Below, one piece after another: positions 10,169 through 19,452 of a DNA stretch of 51,243 bases (its first letter is position 1; each line of letters begins with the position of its first letter). The stretch spans positions 1-51,243 of the forward strand of contig SLPB01000139.1 in assembly GCA_007132225.1 (NCBI GenBank). The letters are read 5' to 3'. This DNA is from Bacteroidales bacterium (lineage in GTDB: Bacteria; Bacteroidota; Bacteroidia; Bacteroidales; PUMT01). A program made the position numbers and the translations under genes. The notes beneath the pieces are model-generated. The model was not told where the DNA came from and did not search any database. It worked only from the letters and a program-made list of their open reading frames with translations.

Positions 10169-11971
10169 TTAATGGGCAATGGGAATTCTTCCGACAGCGT
10201 CACTACCCTCACGGATCGCTTTATGAAGATCAAAGCCCGTGTCGAATTCAACATCTTTTTTCACCTTCCTTTCATAAAGGTTACGCAGATTCTTTATGCT
10301 GGTTAAAATCGGGTTTGCTGCTGTATGACCCAGTCCGCACCGGCTGTGCTCCAGTGGCCTGGCCCATTCCTTAATATCTTTTATATCCTGCTCAGTACCA
10401 TGCCCTTCCAGTATCTTCTCCATCTTCTGCTTCATCAGAACGGGCAGTATCCTGCAGGTCGAACAGGATCCGCAGGATTCCTCGATAAAGAATTCCATAA
10501 AGTTCAGAACTACATCTTTCAGCAGATCACGGTTTTCATCGAAGATCATTATCGATCCGCCGGTGGATAGATCCGAATAACACAATACCCTGTCGAATTC
10601 ATCAGGTCCGATCAGTGCACCTGAAGGCCCTCCAACCTGAACGGCTTGTACCTGTTCTGCATCAACAGTTTTCAGTACATCGTTCACGGTAAATCCCCAG
10701 GTCACTTCATAGACTCCGGCTTCCCTGCAATCGCCCGAAACAGACAGGATCTTGGTCCCCGTAGAATCTTCCGTTCCCTGATCCCTGAACCAGGCAGCAC
10801 CGTTTTTCAATATCTTGACTGCCAGGCAGAGGGTTTCCACATTATTTACAACGGTGGGCTTTTCCAGGTAACCTTTCTGAACGGGAAAGGGAGGACGGTC
10901 CCTTGGCTCCCCTCTTTTTCCTTCAGCCGATTCTATAAGAGCCGATTCCTCACCACAAACGTAAGCACCAGCACCAAGCTGTATCCTTACATCAAAATCA
11001 AAACCGTCAATACCCGCTATATTTTTCCCAAGAAGGTTACCGGCCCTCATCTCATCCATCACCTTATTAAGATATTTTACAAGGTACTTATACTCATGTC
11101 TCACGTACAGCAATCCTTCACTGGCTCCCACTGCATAAGCCGCGATAACCATTCCTTCGATTATAAGGCCCGGGGCTTCCGTTAAAATCACCCTGTCTTT
11201 AAAAGTCCCGGGTTCTCCCTCATCGGCGTTACAGAAAATATATTTCTGGTCACCTTCCGCCCTGCGGCAGAAATCCCACTTCATGCCGGTGGGAAAACCT
11301 GCTCCCCCCCGCCCCCGTATGTTTGATTTTTTAATGGTTTTTATTACCTCCCGGGGAGACATGTTAGTAAGGTGCTCGCGGATTACCGAACCAACCTTGT
11401 AGCCATCTTCAAGCACAGGGCCTTTTCTTTTTATATTGTTTCTTACCAGGGAACGGACCAGTTCATGGCTGTTTGCCCCGTCTCCGAAATCATTACCCCT
11501 TAACTCCTCCACAGGCCTGCCTTCCCTCATACCCTTTACGATTTGCCTTACCTTTTTGGTAGTTAGCCGGGGAAAAATTTCGTTATTGATTATTGCAGCA
11601 GGTTCCTGGTCATTCATCCCGATACAGGCAGTATCAAAGAGACCGATCAAACCATCGCCGGTAACTGAATTAAATGAACAGCCCGCTTCTTGTTCAAAGG
11701 CCCCGGCTATCATATCCCGCCCCATCATAATTGCAACCGCACTGTTATTGAGATAAACAGTGTACTTACCCCTGGGCTCTGAAGAAAAAAAGTGATAAAA
11801 TGACAATGTCTGCTCAACATCTACAACTGATATTCCAATGGCATCAGCTATTTTATGGACAGCATCTTCATTAACACAGCCAGCTTCATCCTGAACATCA
11901 ATCAGGATATCCATCAGCCTTGTATAATCCTTATTATACTTTTCAATAATATTGATAACCGGGTCATTCAT
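10169..11971 (-). CDS. hoxF: NAD-reducing hydrogenase diaphorase subunit, NuoE-NuoF fusion
   Basis: A 600-residue flavoprotein, close to the usual HoxF length. Residues 1-150 are a NuoE-like domain, and residues 180-560 a NuoF domain with FMN motif RGRGGAGFPTGMKW (219-232), NAD motif GAGAYVCGEESA (333-344), and [4Fe-4S] ligands C500, C503, C506 and C545. The NuoE part has lost three of the four [2Fe-2S] cysteines: where the HydC of this window has C79, C84, C120 and C124, this protein has N75, A80, C116 and N120. The domain is thus probably structural. First gene of the hox operon; ATG start, 150 bases from the divergent hypF. Confidence 0.93.
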   Translation of the reverse strand: MNDPVINIIEKYNKDYTRLMDILIDVQDEAGCVNEDAVHKIADAIGISVVDVEQTLSFYHFFSSEPRGKYTVYLNNSAVAIMMGRDMIAGAFEQEAGCSFNSVTGDGLIGLFDTACIGMNDQEPAAIINNEIFPRLTTKKVRQIVKGMREGRPVEELRGNDFGDGANSHELVRSLVRNNIKRKGPVLEDGYKVGSVIREHLTNMSPREVIKTIKKSNIRGRGGAGFPTGMKWDFCRRAEGDQKYIFCNADEGEPGTFKDRVILTEAPGLIIEGMVIAAYAVGASEGLLYVRHEYKYLVKYLNKVMDEMRAGNLLGKNIAGIDGFDFDVRIQLGAGAYVCGEESALIESAEGKRGEPRDRPPFPVQKGYLEKPTVVNNVETLCLAVKILKNGAAWFRDQGTEDSTGTKILSVSGDCREAGVYEVTWGFTVNDVLKTVDAEQVQAVQVGGPSGALIGPDEFDRVLCYSDLSTGGSIMIFDENRDLLKDVVLNFMEFFIEESCGSCSTCRILPVLMKQKMEKILEGHGTEQDIKDIKEWARPLEHSRCGLGHTAANPILTSIKNLRNLYERKVKKDVEFDTGFDLHKAIREGSDAVGRIPIAH

Positions 11972-12121
11972 AAAAACCTTGGATATTAAATAATTATATT
12001 ATTGTTATTTTTATGATATCAAATATAAATTATATTCCCTTTATAACAAGGCTTACCTGAGTACAATAATTATAAATAAGCAATGATTTTTCTCATATTT
12101 TCTTAATTTAATACCGGCAAA
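11972..12121. promoter_or_regulatory. Divergent hox/hyp promoter region
   Basis: A very AT-rich 150-base gap between the divergent starts of hoxF and hypF; it must hold the promoters of both operons. The palindrome TGATATCA (12014-12021) lies in it and could be part of a regulator site. No exact promoter consensus was identified. Confidence 0.4.
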
Positions 12122-14377
12122 GTGACAAAAGCTTCCTCCTTAATAACTATTAGCGGACTGGTTCAGGGTGTCGGGTTCCGCCCGGCAGTTTACCGGATTG
12201 CCTGCGAACTGGGAATAAAAGGATGGGTTAAAAACACCAATGAGAATGTCATTATATGCGCCACGGGGGATCCCGCTCAGATTGAAAAACTCACCCAACG
12301 AATCAGGATAGAACACCCCCCTGCTGCCGTTATTGAATCGATCAGGGAAGAACCTGCAGCATTGACGGAAGTCCAAGATTTCCACATCGCCTCAAGTCAA
12401 AGCACTTCATCGGGGATAACCAGGATAAGTCCCGATATATCGGTCTGCGGGGATTGTTTAAATGACCAGAAAAACCAACAGCACAGGCTGAACTATCCCC
12501 TTATCAACTGCACTAATTGCGGCCCGCGCTTCTCAATCATCAAATCACTTCCTTATGACCGCTCGCAGACAACCATGACCGGATTTGATATGTGTACACA
12601 ATGCAGGCAGGAATACCGGGATAGTGGTAACAGGAGGTTCCATGCCCAGCCGGTAGCCTGCAATCAATGCGGTCCGGGTTATTTGATGCATTACCAGGAG
12701 GAAAAGATCACCAGTATACAGGAAATCATCTCCAAAACAGCCGGTCTGGTTGATAACGGGGGAATTGCCGCCCTTAAAGGCACGGGAGGCTATAATCTCA
12801 TTTGCAATGCCTTTGATCCCCATCCGGTTGAAAAGCTGCGTACACTGAAAAACCGGGATCATAAACCTTTTGCCCTGATGGGAAGATCCTCAGAGCTTAT
12901 TAAAAAATATGCCTGCCTGAATGATCAGGAAATGCAGTTGCTTAATTCCTGGCAGCGCCCTATAGTTTTGCTGGAAGAGAAACAAAAGATCGGCGAGGGA
13001 ATTAACCCGGGACTTGACAAAATCGGGATTCTTCTACCCTGTATGCCTTTTCATTTCCAGCTTTTCGAATATCTCAAAACAGACCTGATAGTTTTTACCA
13101 GCGGCAACCTGAGTGATGAACCGGTAACCATTTCAGACAGCCAGGCACTGAAGCTGTTTCTGCCCGGTACAGATGCCGTTATCAGCTATAACAGAGAAAT
13201 TCATAATCGTGTTGACGACTCCGTTGTTTTTGTTTCCAACGGCAAAAACAGGTTCATAAGACGATCCAGGGGATATGCACCCTCCCCTGTAAAGGTGGAC
13301 TTTAATTGTGAAGGGATCATAGGAGCGGGGGCCGAACTAGCCAGTACCTTTGCAATAGGAAAAGAGCGGGAAGCAATTCTGAGCCAGCATACAGGCGATT
13401 TGAAGAACCCGGAAACACTGGAATTCTACGAGGAAAGCCTTAACAGGTTTGGCAAACTTTTCCGTTTCCGCCCAAAACTCATAGCATGTGACCTCCACCC
13501 GGACTATCTCTCCTCCCGATTTGCCGAATCAACGGGATTGCCATTGATAAAGATCCAGCACCACCATGCCCACATAGCTTCTGTAATGGCAGAACACCGG
13601 CTAGAAAAAGAGGTGATTGGCATCAGCCTGGACGGAACAGGACTGGGTGATGACGGCCATATATGGGGAGGCGAGTTTTTAATCTGCGATCTTAAAAACT
13701 ATGAACGTATTAATCACTATGAATACCGGCCCCTTCCCGGAGGAGATAAAGCAATAAAAGAACCGTGGAGAAATGCACTCGGACTTCTGTCCCACTTTTT
13801 CGGAGCTCAATGGGACAGGTTTGATATACCCTTTATCCATTTCATTAAACGTCAACCCAATTATGAGCTACTGCTGCAGGCGATCGGGAAAAAAATTAAC
13901 TGTCCCCTGACCTCCAGTGCCGGAAGGTTGTTTGACGCGGTTGCCGCACTGCTTATGATCTGCCCGGTCGCCGGACACCATGCCCAGGCACCCATGCTGC
14001 TTGAGGCTAAATTATACCCGGAAATTAAAGAAGAGTATTCCTTTGCCATTAAATCCCCGGTAGAATTAAAGCCTATGATTACGGACCTGCTCGGGGATAT
14101 TGAGAAGAAGAAGGATTTGGGATTTATCATCACCAGGTTTCATAATACCATTGTTTCTCTTAATTTTGCAATAGCCTGCCGGATCCGGAAAGAACGGGGA
14201 ATAAACCGGGTTGTATTGAGTGGGGGTGTTTTTCAGAACCGCTATATCCTTGATAAAACGGAGAACCGGCTGAACGAAAATGGGTTTGAAACCTATTCGA
14301 ACCAGCAGGTTCCGGTAAATGACGCAGGTATTTCGCTTGGCCAGCTGGCCATTGCCGCCTGCCGGATTAAAAAATAA
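12122..14377 (+). CDS. hypF: Carbamoyltransferase HypF
   Basis: A 751-residue enzyme that makes the cyanide ligand precursor for the NiFe site by carbamoylating HypE from carbamoyl phosphate. Domains in order are acylphosphatase (GLVQGVGFRPAVYRIA, residues 12-27), two zinc fingers with CGDC/CTNC and CTQC/CNQC, a YrdC-like domain (about 200-380), and a Kae1-like domain with HHHAHIASVMAEH and VVLSGGVFQNRYI. Full length. GTG start at 12122; no ATG upstream in frame fits. First gene of the hyp cluster, with hypC five bases after it. Confidence 0.95.
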   Translation: MTKASSLITISGLVQGVGFRPAVYRIACELGIKGWVKNTNENVIICATGDPAQIEKLTQRIRIEHPPAAVIESIREEPAALTEVQDFHIASSQSTSSGITRISPDISVCGDCLNDQKNQQHRLNYPLINCTNCGPRFSIIKSLPYDRSQTTMTGFDMCTQCRQEYRDSGNRRFHAQPVACNQCGPGYLMHYQEEKITSIQEIISKTAGLVDNGGIAALKGTGGYNLICNAFDPHPVEKLRTLKNRDHKPFALMGRSSELIKKYACLNDQEMQLLNSWQRPIVLLEEKQKIGEGINPGLDKIGILLPCMPFHFQLFEYLKTDLIVFTSGNLSDEPVTISDSQALKLFLPGTDAVISYNREIHNRVDDSVVFVSNGKNRFIRRSRGYAPSPVKVDFNCEGIIGAGAELASTFAIGKEREAILSQHTGDLKNPETLEFYEESLNRFGKLFRFRPKLIACDLHPDYLSSRFAESTGLPLIKIQHHHAHIASVMAEHRLEKEVIGISLDGTGLGDDGHIWGGEFLICDLKNYERINHYEYRPLPGGDKAIKEPWRNALGLLSHFFGAQWDRFDIPFIHFIKRQPNYELLLQAIGKKINCPLTSSAGRLFDAVAALLMICPVAGHHAQAPMLLEAKLYPEIKEEYSFAIKSPVELKPMITDLLGDIEKKKDLGFIITRFHNTIVSLNFAIACRIRKERGINRVVLSGGVFQNRYILDKTENRLNENGFETYSNQQVPVNDAGISLGQLAIAACRIKK

Positions 14378-14382
14378 ATATT

Positions 14383-14655
14383 ATGTGCCTGGCAATACCT
14401 GCTTTAATTATCGGAATTGAAAACGAAACAGCCACCGCTTCGGTTGGCGGAACAACCTTGGAAATCAACATCTCTTTGGTCGACGACGTGAAGGAGAATG
14501 ATTATGTACTGGTCCACAGCGGCTTTGCTCTTGAAAAAATTGATCGCGAAGAAGCGGAAAAAACACTTGAACTCTTCGGGGATTTTGAAGAGTTTAACAA
14601 AAAGCTGGATAAAGAGGAAGAGTCGTGGCGCCTGTCAGAGAAAAACTCATTATAA
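14383..14655 (+). CDS. hypC: Hydrogenase chaperone HypC
   Basis: A 90-residue protein starting MCLAIPALI; the cysteine after the initiator Met is the residue that binds the iron complex and the large subunit precursor. A small beta-barrel body follows (ATASVGGTTLEINISLVDDV, VLVHSGFALEKID). It works with HypD to carry the Fe(CN)2CO unit to HoxH. ATG start, tightly packed between hypF and hypD (one base separates its stop from the hypD start). Confidence 0.94.
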   Translation: MCLAIPALIIGIENETATASVGGTTLEINISLVDDVKENDYVLVHSGFALEKIDREEAEKTLELFGDFEEFNKKLDKEEESWRLSEKNSL

Positions 14656-14656
14656 T

Positions 14657-15742
14657 ATGAGATATATTGAGGAATATCGTGACAGGAAGATTACGGAACA
14701 GATCATCGATGCAATACACAGGATATCAACCAGCCCAGTCTCTATAATGGAGGTGTGCGGAGGGCACACCATGGCCATCCGGAAATCAGGCATACCTTAC
14801 CTGCTACCCGGCACAATAGACCTTATATCAGGCCCGGGGTGCCCGGTATGCGTTACAGGCAGGCAATTTATAGATCATGCCATCGAATTGAGCCGTATGC
14901 CGGGAGTAATCATAACCACCTATGGGGACCTTATGCGGGTTCCGGGAAGTAGCTCAACCCTCGGTAAGGAAAAAGCAGAAGGCTCAGATATACGTATGGT
15001 TTATTCCACCATGGAAGCTTTTACAATATCCCGGAATAATCCTTCCAGTAAAATTATTTTTCTGGCAATAGGTTTTGAGACCACAACTCCTCCCACTGCG
15101 GTAGCAGTTAAGCAGGCATATGACCGGAAAGCTGACAACTTTTTTGTTCTCAGCTCCCATAAAGTGATGCCCCCTGCCATGTCTGCCCTGATCGACGAAG
15201 GGGTAGCCATTGACGGCTACCTTGCTCCCGGTCATGTAAGCGTTATCACGGGAAGCAGCATTTACAACACTATTGCCGGCAAGTACAAAAAAGGAGTTGT
15301 TATATCAGGATTTGAACCTGTGGATATTCTTCAGTCCATCTACATGCTGGTTGACCAGATTGAAAAAAAACGGCCCCACGTGGCAATCCAGTATAAACGC
15401 GCCGTTAATCCCGGCGGTAATCCCAAAGCCAGGAAGGTGATTAACGAGGTTTTTGAACCGCGGGATGACTGGTGGAGGGGACTGGGAACCATCGGGGAGA
15501 GCGGACTGGGACTGAAAGGTAAATATGAACATCTGGATGCGGGAAAGGTTTTTAATGTTACCCTGCCAAAAACCCGGGAACCCGCAGGTTGTATTTGCGG
15601 GGAAATATTGAAGGGGACACGTAAACCCCCTGAATGTCAGCTTTTCGGGAAGGCATGCACTCCCATGAATCCTGTGGGAGCCTGCATGGTGTCAACCGAA
15701 GGATCCTGTGCCGCTCATTACCGCTATAACCAATATTGCTGA
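14657..15742 (+). CDS. hypD: Hydrogenase maturation iron-sulfur protein HypD
   Basis: A 361-residue protein that with HypC assembles the Fe(CN)2CO group. It shows MEVCGGHTM, GPGCPVCV and the C-terminal [4Fe-4S] region with CICGEILKG, PPECQLFGKACTP and GACMVSTEGSCAAHYRY. The open frame extends further upstream to 14498, but that part lies inside hypC and is unlike HypD. I therefore start at the ATG at 14657, one base after hypC, which gives the family's normal MRYIEEYRD opening and length. Confidence 0.95.
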   Translation: MRYIEEYRDRKITEQIIDAIHRISTSPVSIMEVCGGHTMAIRKSGIPYLLPGTIDLISGPGCPVCVTGRQFIDHAIELSRMPGVIITTYGDLMRVPGSSSTLGKEKAEGSDIRMVYSTMEAFTISRNNPSSKIIFLAIGFETTTPPTAVAVKQAYDRKADNFFVLSSHKVMPPAMSALIDEGVAIDGYLAPGHVSVITGSSIYNTIAGKYKKGVVISGFEPVDILQSIYMLVDQIEKKRPHVAIQYKRAVNPGGNPKARKVINEVFEPRDDWWRGLGTIGESGLGLKGKYEHLDAGKVFNVTLPKTREPAGCICGEILKGTRKPPECQLFGKACTPMNPVGACMVSTEGSCAAHYRYNQYC

Positions 15743-15744
15743 GG

Positions 15745-16752
15745 ATGACTGAAAAGATCTTACTGGAGCACGGAAGCGGGGGACGGCTGTCCCACCACCT
15801 GATTGCCAGTCTTTTTTTTAAATATTTCAACAATCCGGTTTTAAACCAGAACGGCGATTCAGCGCTGCTTAACAGCATCGATAACCCCGCTTTCACCACA
15901 GATTCATACGTTGTCGACCCCATCTTTTTCCCGGGGGGCAACATTGGCAAATTAGCTGTCTGTGGTACGGTCAACGACCTGGCAGCAACTGGTGCCGTGC
16001 CTTTATATCTTTCGGCCGGTTTTATCATAGAAGAGGGGTTGCCTTTTGCTGAGCTGGAAGAGATAGTTAAAACCATGGCAGAAGAGGCCGAAAAAGCAGG
16101 TGTAAAGATTGTAACCGGTGATACCAAGGTTGTCAACAGGGGACAATGCGACAAAATATTCATCAACACATCAGGAATAGGAACCATAGGGCCTGGCAAA
16201 CAAAACATTTCGGCAGGGACAATGATCAGGCCCGGAGACTCCATACTGATAAACGGATTTATAGGCGATCATGGGATTGCCGTAATGGGAAAAAGAGAAT
16301 CCCTTCAGTTCGGCTCGGATGTCCTTTCCGATTGTGCTTCGCTGCACCATATCTCAAAAAATTTAGTGGACAGGGTTGATGTTCATTTTATGAGGGATGC
16401 AACAAGGGGGGGACTGGCAACGGTGCTGACCGGGATATCTGAACAATACGGACTGGGAATTGAGATCGAGGAGGATAAGGTACCTGTCCGCGACAGCATC
16501 AGGGGACTGTGTGAGCTGTTTGGCTTTGATCCGCTATATGTTGCCAATGAAGGCAAAATGGTGGTGGTTGTACCCCCGGAGCAGGAGCAATCAGCCCTGG
16601 ACATAATACGGAGCAATGAACATGGAGAAGCAGGCTCGGTCATCGGCCGGATAACCGGCGATCATCCCGGAAAAGTGATCATGCACACCACTATTGGTGG
16701 AAAAAGGTTTGTTGATATGCTCACCGGGGAGCAGCTGCCCAGGATATGCTAA
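15745..16752 (+). CDS. hypE: Carbamoyl dehydratase HypE
   Basis: A 335-residue ATP-dependent enzyme of the AIR synthase/selenophosphate synthetase fold. It carries the carbamoyl group on its C-terminal cysteine, dehydrates it to a thiocyanate, and passes cyanide to the HypCD complex. The N-terminal LLEHGSGGRLSHHLI and C-terminal LPRIC-COOH are both present. I choose the ATG at 15745 over an in-frame TTG at 15736, because the ATG gives the normal MTEKILLEHGSGG start and has GAGG next to it. The gene starts just after the hypD stop. Confidence 0.95.
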   Translation: MTEKILLEHGSGGRLSHHLIASLFFKYFNNPVLNQNGDSALLNSIDNPAFTTDSYVVDPIFFPGGNIGKLAVCGTVNDLAATGAVPLYLSAGFIIEEGLPFAELEEIVKTMAEEAEKAGVKIVTGDTKVVNRGQCDKIFINTSGIGTIGPGKQNISAGTMIRPGDSILINGFIGDHGIAVMGKRESLQFGSDVLSDCASLHHISKNLVDRVDVHFMRDATRGGLATVLTGISEQYGLGIEIEEDKVPVRDSIRGLCELFGFDPLYVANEGKMVVVVPPEQEQSALDIIRSNEHGEAGSVIGRITGDHPGKVIMHTTIGGKRFVDMLTGEQLPRIC

Positions 16753-16779
16753 AGCAGTTACCCGGAATTTGCTAAGACG

Positions 16780-17121
16780 ATGCACGAATTTTCAATAGCA
16801 CTTAATATTGTTGAAATCGCCGAAGAATCGGCCAAAAAGGAGAATTGCCGGAAGATCATCTCCGTAAAGCTTGAGGTGGGGACACTCTCGGGGATTGTTT
16901 TTGAAGCACTGGAAACTGCCCTGGAGTTTGCAGTAAAAAAAACCATGCTTGATGGAGCGCAGATTGAAATCATGAAAACGGATGCGGAGGCTGAATGCGA
17001 AAATTGCCGGCGCCGGTTTCCTGTCAACGCTCATTTTGAAGCCTGTCCAAGTTGCAATAATTACAAGCACCGGCTTTTGCGGGGCGGAGAAATAAAGGTA
17101 ATTTCCATTGAAGCGGAATAA
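16780..17121 (+). CDS. hypA: Nickel insertion protein HypA
   Basis: A 113-residue metallochaperone that delivers Ni(II) to the large subunit together with HypB. It opens MHEFSIA, in which His2 (with the N-terminal amine) is the nickel ligand. A structural zinc site is formed by CENC and CPSC (about residues 73-76 and 90-93). ATG start, 27 bases after hypE. The order E-A-B is less common than A-B-F-C-D-E but all parts are present. Confidence 0.94.
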   Translation: MHEFSIALNIVEIAEESAKKENCRKIISVKLEVGTLSGIVFEALETALEFAVKKTMLDGAQIEIMKTDAEAECENCRRRFPVNAHFEACPSCNNYKHRLLRGGEIKVISIEAE

Positions 17122-17291
17122 GTCCCCGTTCCCCATGATACAAAAGTCCCACAAAAAAATATGAATATATTTTTGTTATTTTTATTACTTTGGAAATCAC
17201 AGATTAAATTTGGAACATATCATTAAATTCCGTTTTGCAGTATGAACCGCTTTGCTTTTAAGTTGAATTTTTTCCAAAAAAAATAAAGTAT

Positions 17292-18128
17292 ATGTGCAAC
17301 ACTTGTGGCTGCAGTGATAATGATCCGGTGCGGATGACAAGGCCTGGTAAAGACTCACCTGATCACGTAAATCATGGCGAAGCAAACCATCTACATGATG
17401 AGCATGACCACGATCACCATCACGGGCACCATCACGAGCATGATCAAGGCCATAAGCATGATCACGGGCACAGCCAATCCAGAACCATTGAAATCAAAGA
17501 AGATGCCCTTTCCCAAAATAACCTTCAGGCACGCCGCAACCGGGAATTACTGGAAAACAAAGGCATATTTACCCTTAACCTGGTCAGCTCTCCCGGCTCC
17601 GGAAAAACCTCCCTGCTTGAAAAGACCATACATGACCTGAAAGACAGGTGGCCCCTCTTTGTGATAGAGGGAGACCAGCAATCCATGAACGATGCCAACC
17701 GCATTGATGCCGCCGGGGCCCCTGTTATCCAGATTAATACAGGAAACGGCTGCCACCTGGATGCCGGAATGATAAAGAATGCCATCCGGCAGCTTCAGCC
17801 CGCAAAACACAGCCTGTTGTTTATAGAGAATGTGGGTAACCTTGTCTGCCCCGCACTCTTTGATTTAGGGGAAAAAAAGCGGGTGGTTATCATAAGCGTT
17901 ACCGAAGGTGATGACAAGCCCCTTAAGTATCCCGGCATGTTTGCTTCTTCGAATCTATGCATTATTAACAAAACCGACCTGCTTCCATATGTCGATTTTG
18001 ATATGGCAAAAGCCAGGGAATTTGCCAGCCGGGTCCGGCCGGATATAGAATTCATAGAAACATCCGTGCGGAATGGAGAGGGACTGGAGAGGTGGTATGA
18101 CTGGCTGGGAAAAAATAAACCCCGGTAA
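17292..18128 (+). CDS. hypB: Hydrogenase nickel GTPase HypB
   Basis: A 278-residue GTPase of the SIMIBI class. It has the N-terminal high-affinity nickel motif CNTCGC (C2, C5, C7), then a histidine-rich stretch with 17 His between residues 25 and 60, which suggests nickel storage. The GTPase domain follows with the P-loop SSPGSGKTSLLE, VIEGDQQ, FIENVGNLVCPA and NKTDLLPY. ATG start. It is separated from hypA by 170 bases, so it may also have its own promoter; TTATTACTTTGG at about 17183-17194 is one mismatch from the TAnnTTTG element. It is last in the cluster. Confidence 0.95.
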   Translation: MCNTCGCSDNDPVRMTRPGKDSPDHVNHGEANHLHDEHDHDHHHGHHHEHDQGHKHDHGHSQSRTIEIKEDALSQNNLQARRNRELLENKGIFTLNLVSSPGSGKTSLLEKTIHDLKDRWPLFVIEGDQQSMNDANRIDAAGAPVIQINTGNGCHLDAGMIKNAIRQLQPAKHSLLFIENVGNLVCPALFDLGEKKRVVIISVTEGDDKPLKYPGMFASSNLCIINKTDLLPYVDFDMAKAREFASRVRPDIEFIETSVRNGEGLERWYDWLGKNKPR

Positions 18129-18221
18129 CCCGGTTCTGGGGTAAACATGATGGGACCTGATTACAGCCTTAAACCCAAAAGTAAGCCGGTGGGGACAACT
18201 GGTGCTAATGCAGGCCCCTGA

Positions 18222-19424
18222 TTACTGCCTTTCGATCCAAAATGGCTGGCTTCCTATAAGTGCTCCCTGTTGCCTGTCTATAGAAAAATCAGAGGTATAC
18301 GCCATAAAATAGACATAAAACACGTCATCCGATCCATCTTTTAAAAAGTCAAATGACTCTCCGTTATGAATTTTTTCATTGTTAAAGTACCATGCAACAT
18401 GATCATAGCCAGTACCACTGACTGTTATACGGGAACCATTAAAATCAACTGATCCGATAACCGGTGCCTGTTCATCAGGCGCTTTGGCCACCCAGAAAAA
18501 AGCTCCCTCTTTCAAACTCTTGTAAACATTTTCTTGATCCAGTTTATCAAGAAGCTGGACCTGGTATCCCTGATCAATATCTTCAATTCTATGTAAATCG
18601 TCAGTTGATGTCATCCAGACAGGCCGCCAGTTGTCGGATCCCGGGGAGCCATAATGCATCAATAACCCGGACAACAGCTCTTTGCTGTACGGCCATCTTC
18701 CAGGTTCCCTGAATGTAGCCCGGGTGAATATGTCAATTCCAAAAATATGAGGATAATTATCAAAAAAATAAATATAATCCTCAACATCATTGTTATCCCG
18801 TTCCCTGCTCCTTGCCGGATGGGCAAAAGAGCTGAGTCCTCCTGCCTTTTCATTGGCTGCAAGGGTTTCCTCAAAATCCATACCTTCTCCTGAAACATCT
18901 GAAAACAAAGAAACCATATGATGATTTCGCGGACCGGTATGTGAGGGTTCCGCACCTTTAACCGCCAGCATTCCCAAATCTTCAGGGTTACGGTTGTTGT
19001 AAACAAAAACATCGTTATGAGAAAGTCCCACCAGGTCGCCTTCATCCTGTCGCCTGTAGGTCCGGCTGGAAACTTCAAAGGAAGAAAATTCCTGCCAGGG
19101 ATAAGTTACAAGCCAGTGGTCTGTGATAGCAAGAATATCATATCCCAGTTCATGATACCGGTCAACCACGTAGTGGGGACTGAAATAGCCATCGCTTGCT
19201 GTTGTGTGAGTATGAAGCTGTGCCCGTGCCTGGATAACATTGTCCCAGTCGATTCCCTTATAGGGACTAAATATTTCAACCTTTGAGGAACAACCAGTAA
19301 AGAAAGTCAATATTATAAATATCAAATAAGCACTTACTGACAATAAATACCGGCGAATAATTATAATCCTTGATCCCTCCTTATGGTTATACTGACTTTT
19401 AAATCCATTTGATAGTGAAATCAT
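18222..19424 (-). CDS. PHP-domain phosphoesterase, predicted lipoprotein
   Basis: A 400-residue protein with a lipoprotein signal: positive start (RRY), hydrophobic stretch LLSVSAYLIFIILTFF, then the TGCSS lipobox near residue 44. The PHP metal motifs follow: AQLHTHTTASDG, LAITDHW, EPSH, SSFAHPARS and a late GSDNW/STDD region. The family holds trinuclear-metal phosphoesterases; the substrate is unknown. It would be anchored on the outside of the inner membrane or in the outer membrane. It is convergent with hypB and stands alone. A structured sequence lies upstream at 19453-19532. Confidence 0.82.
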   Translation of the reverse strand: MISLSNGFKSQYNHKEGSRIIIIRRYLLSVSAYLIFIILTFFTGCSSKVEIFSPYKGIDWDNVIQARAQLHTHTTASDGYFSPHYVVDRYHELGYDILAITDHWLVTYPWQEFSSFEVSSRTYRRQDEGDLVGLSHNDVFVYNNRNPEDLGMLAVKGAEPSHTGPRNHHMVSLFSDVSGEGMDFEETLAANEKAGGLSSFAHPARSRERDNNDVEDYIYFFDNYPHIFGIDIFTRATFREPGRWPYSKELLSGLLMHYGSPGSDNWRPVWMTSTDDLHRIEDIDQGYQVQLLDKLDQENVYKSLKEGAFFWVAKAPDEQAPVIGSVDFNGSRITVSGTGYDHVAWYFNNEKIHNGESFDFLKDGSDDVFYVYFMAYTSDFSIDRQQGALIGSQPFWIERQ

Positions 19425-19452
19425 AATTATTTATTATTAATAAATGAAATTT

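Noticed and set aside
9400-11971. hoxF/hoxU as part of a complex I (nuo) operon
   Set aside because: The neighbours are hydrogenase subunits, and no nuoB/C/D or membrane nuo genes are present.
15558-16244. 228-residue minus-strand frame across hypD and hypE
   Set aside because: It lies antisense to two well identified genes with all key residues intact, and its Pro/Ser/Leu-rich product looks like a shadow.
12122-17121. Recent transfer of the hyp region, suspected from apparently higher G+C
   Set aside because: Hand counts of three 60-base lines (starting 15421, 13981 and 16021) gave 33, 27 and 25 G+C, against 25 for a line in the acyl-CoA dehydrogenase gene (34501); this is not a convincing difference.
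17377-17480. Repeat-like run of CAT/CAC codons
   Set aside because: It encodes the histidine-rich region of HypB and is explained by nickel binding, not a DNA repeat or CRISPR.
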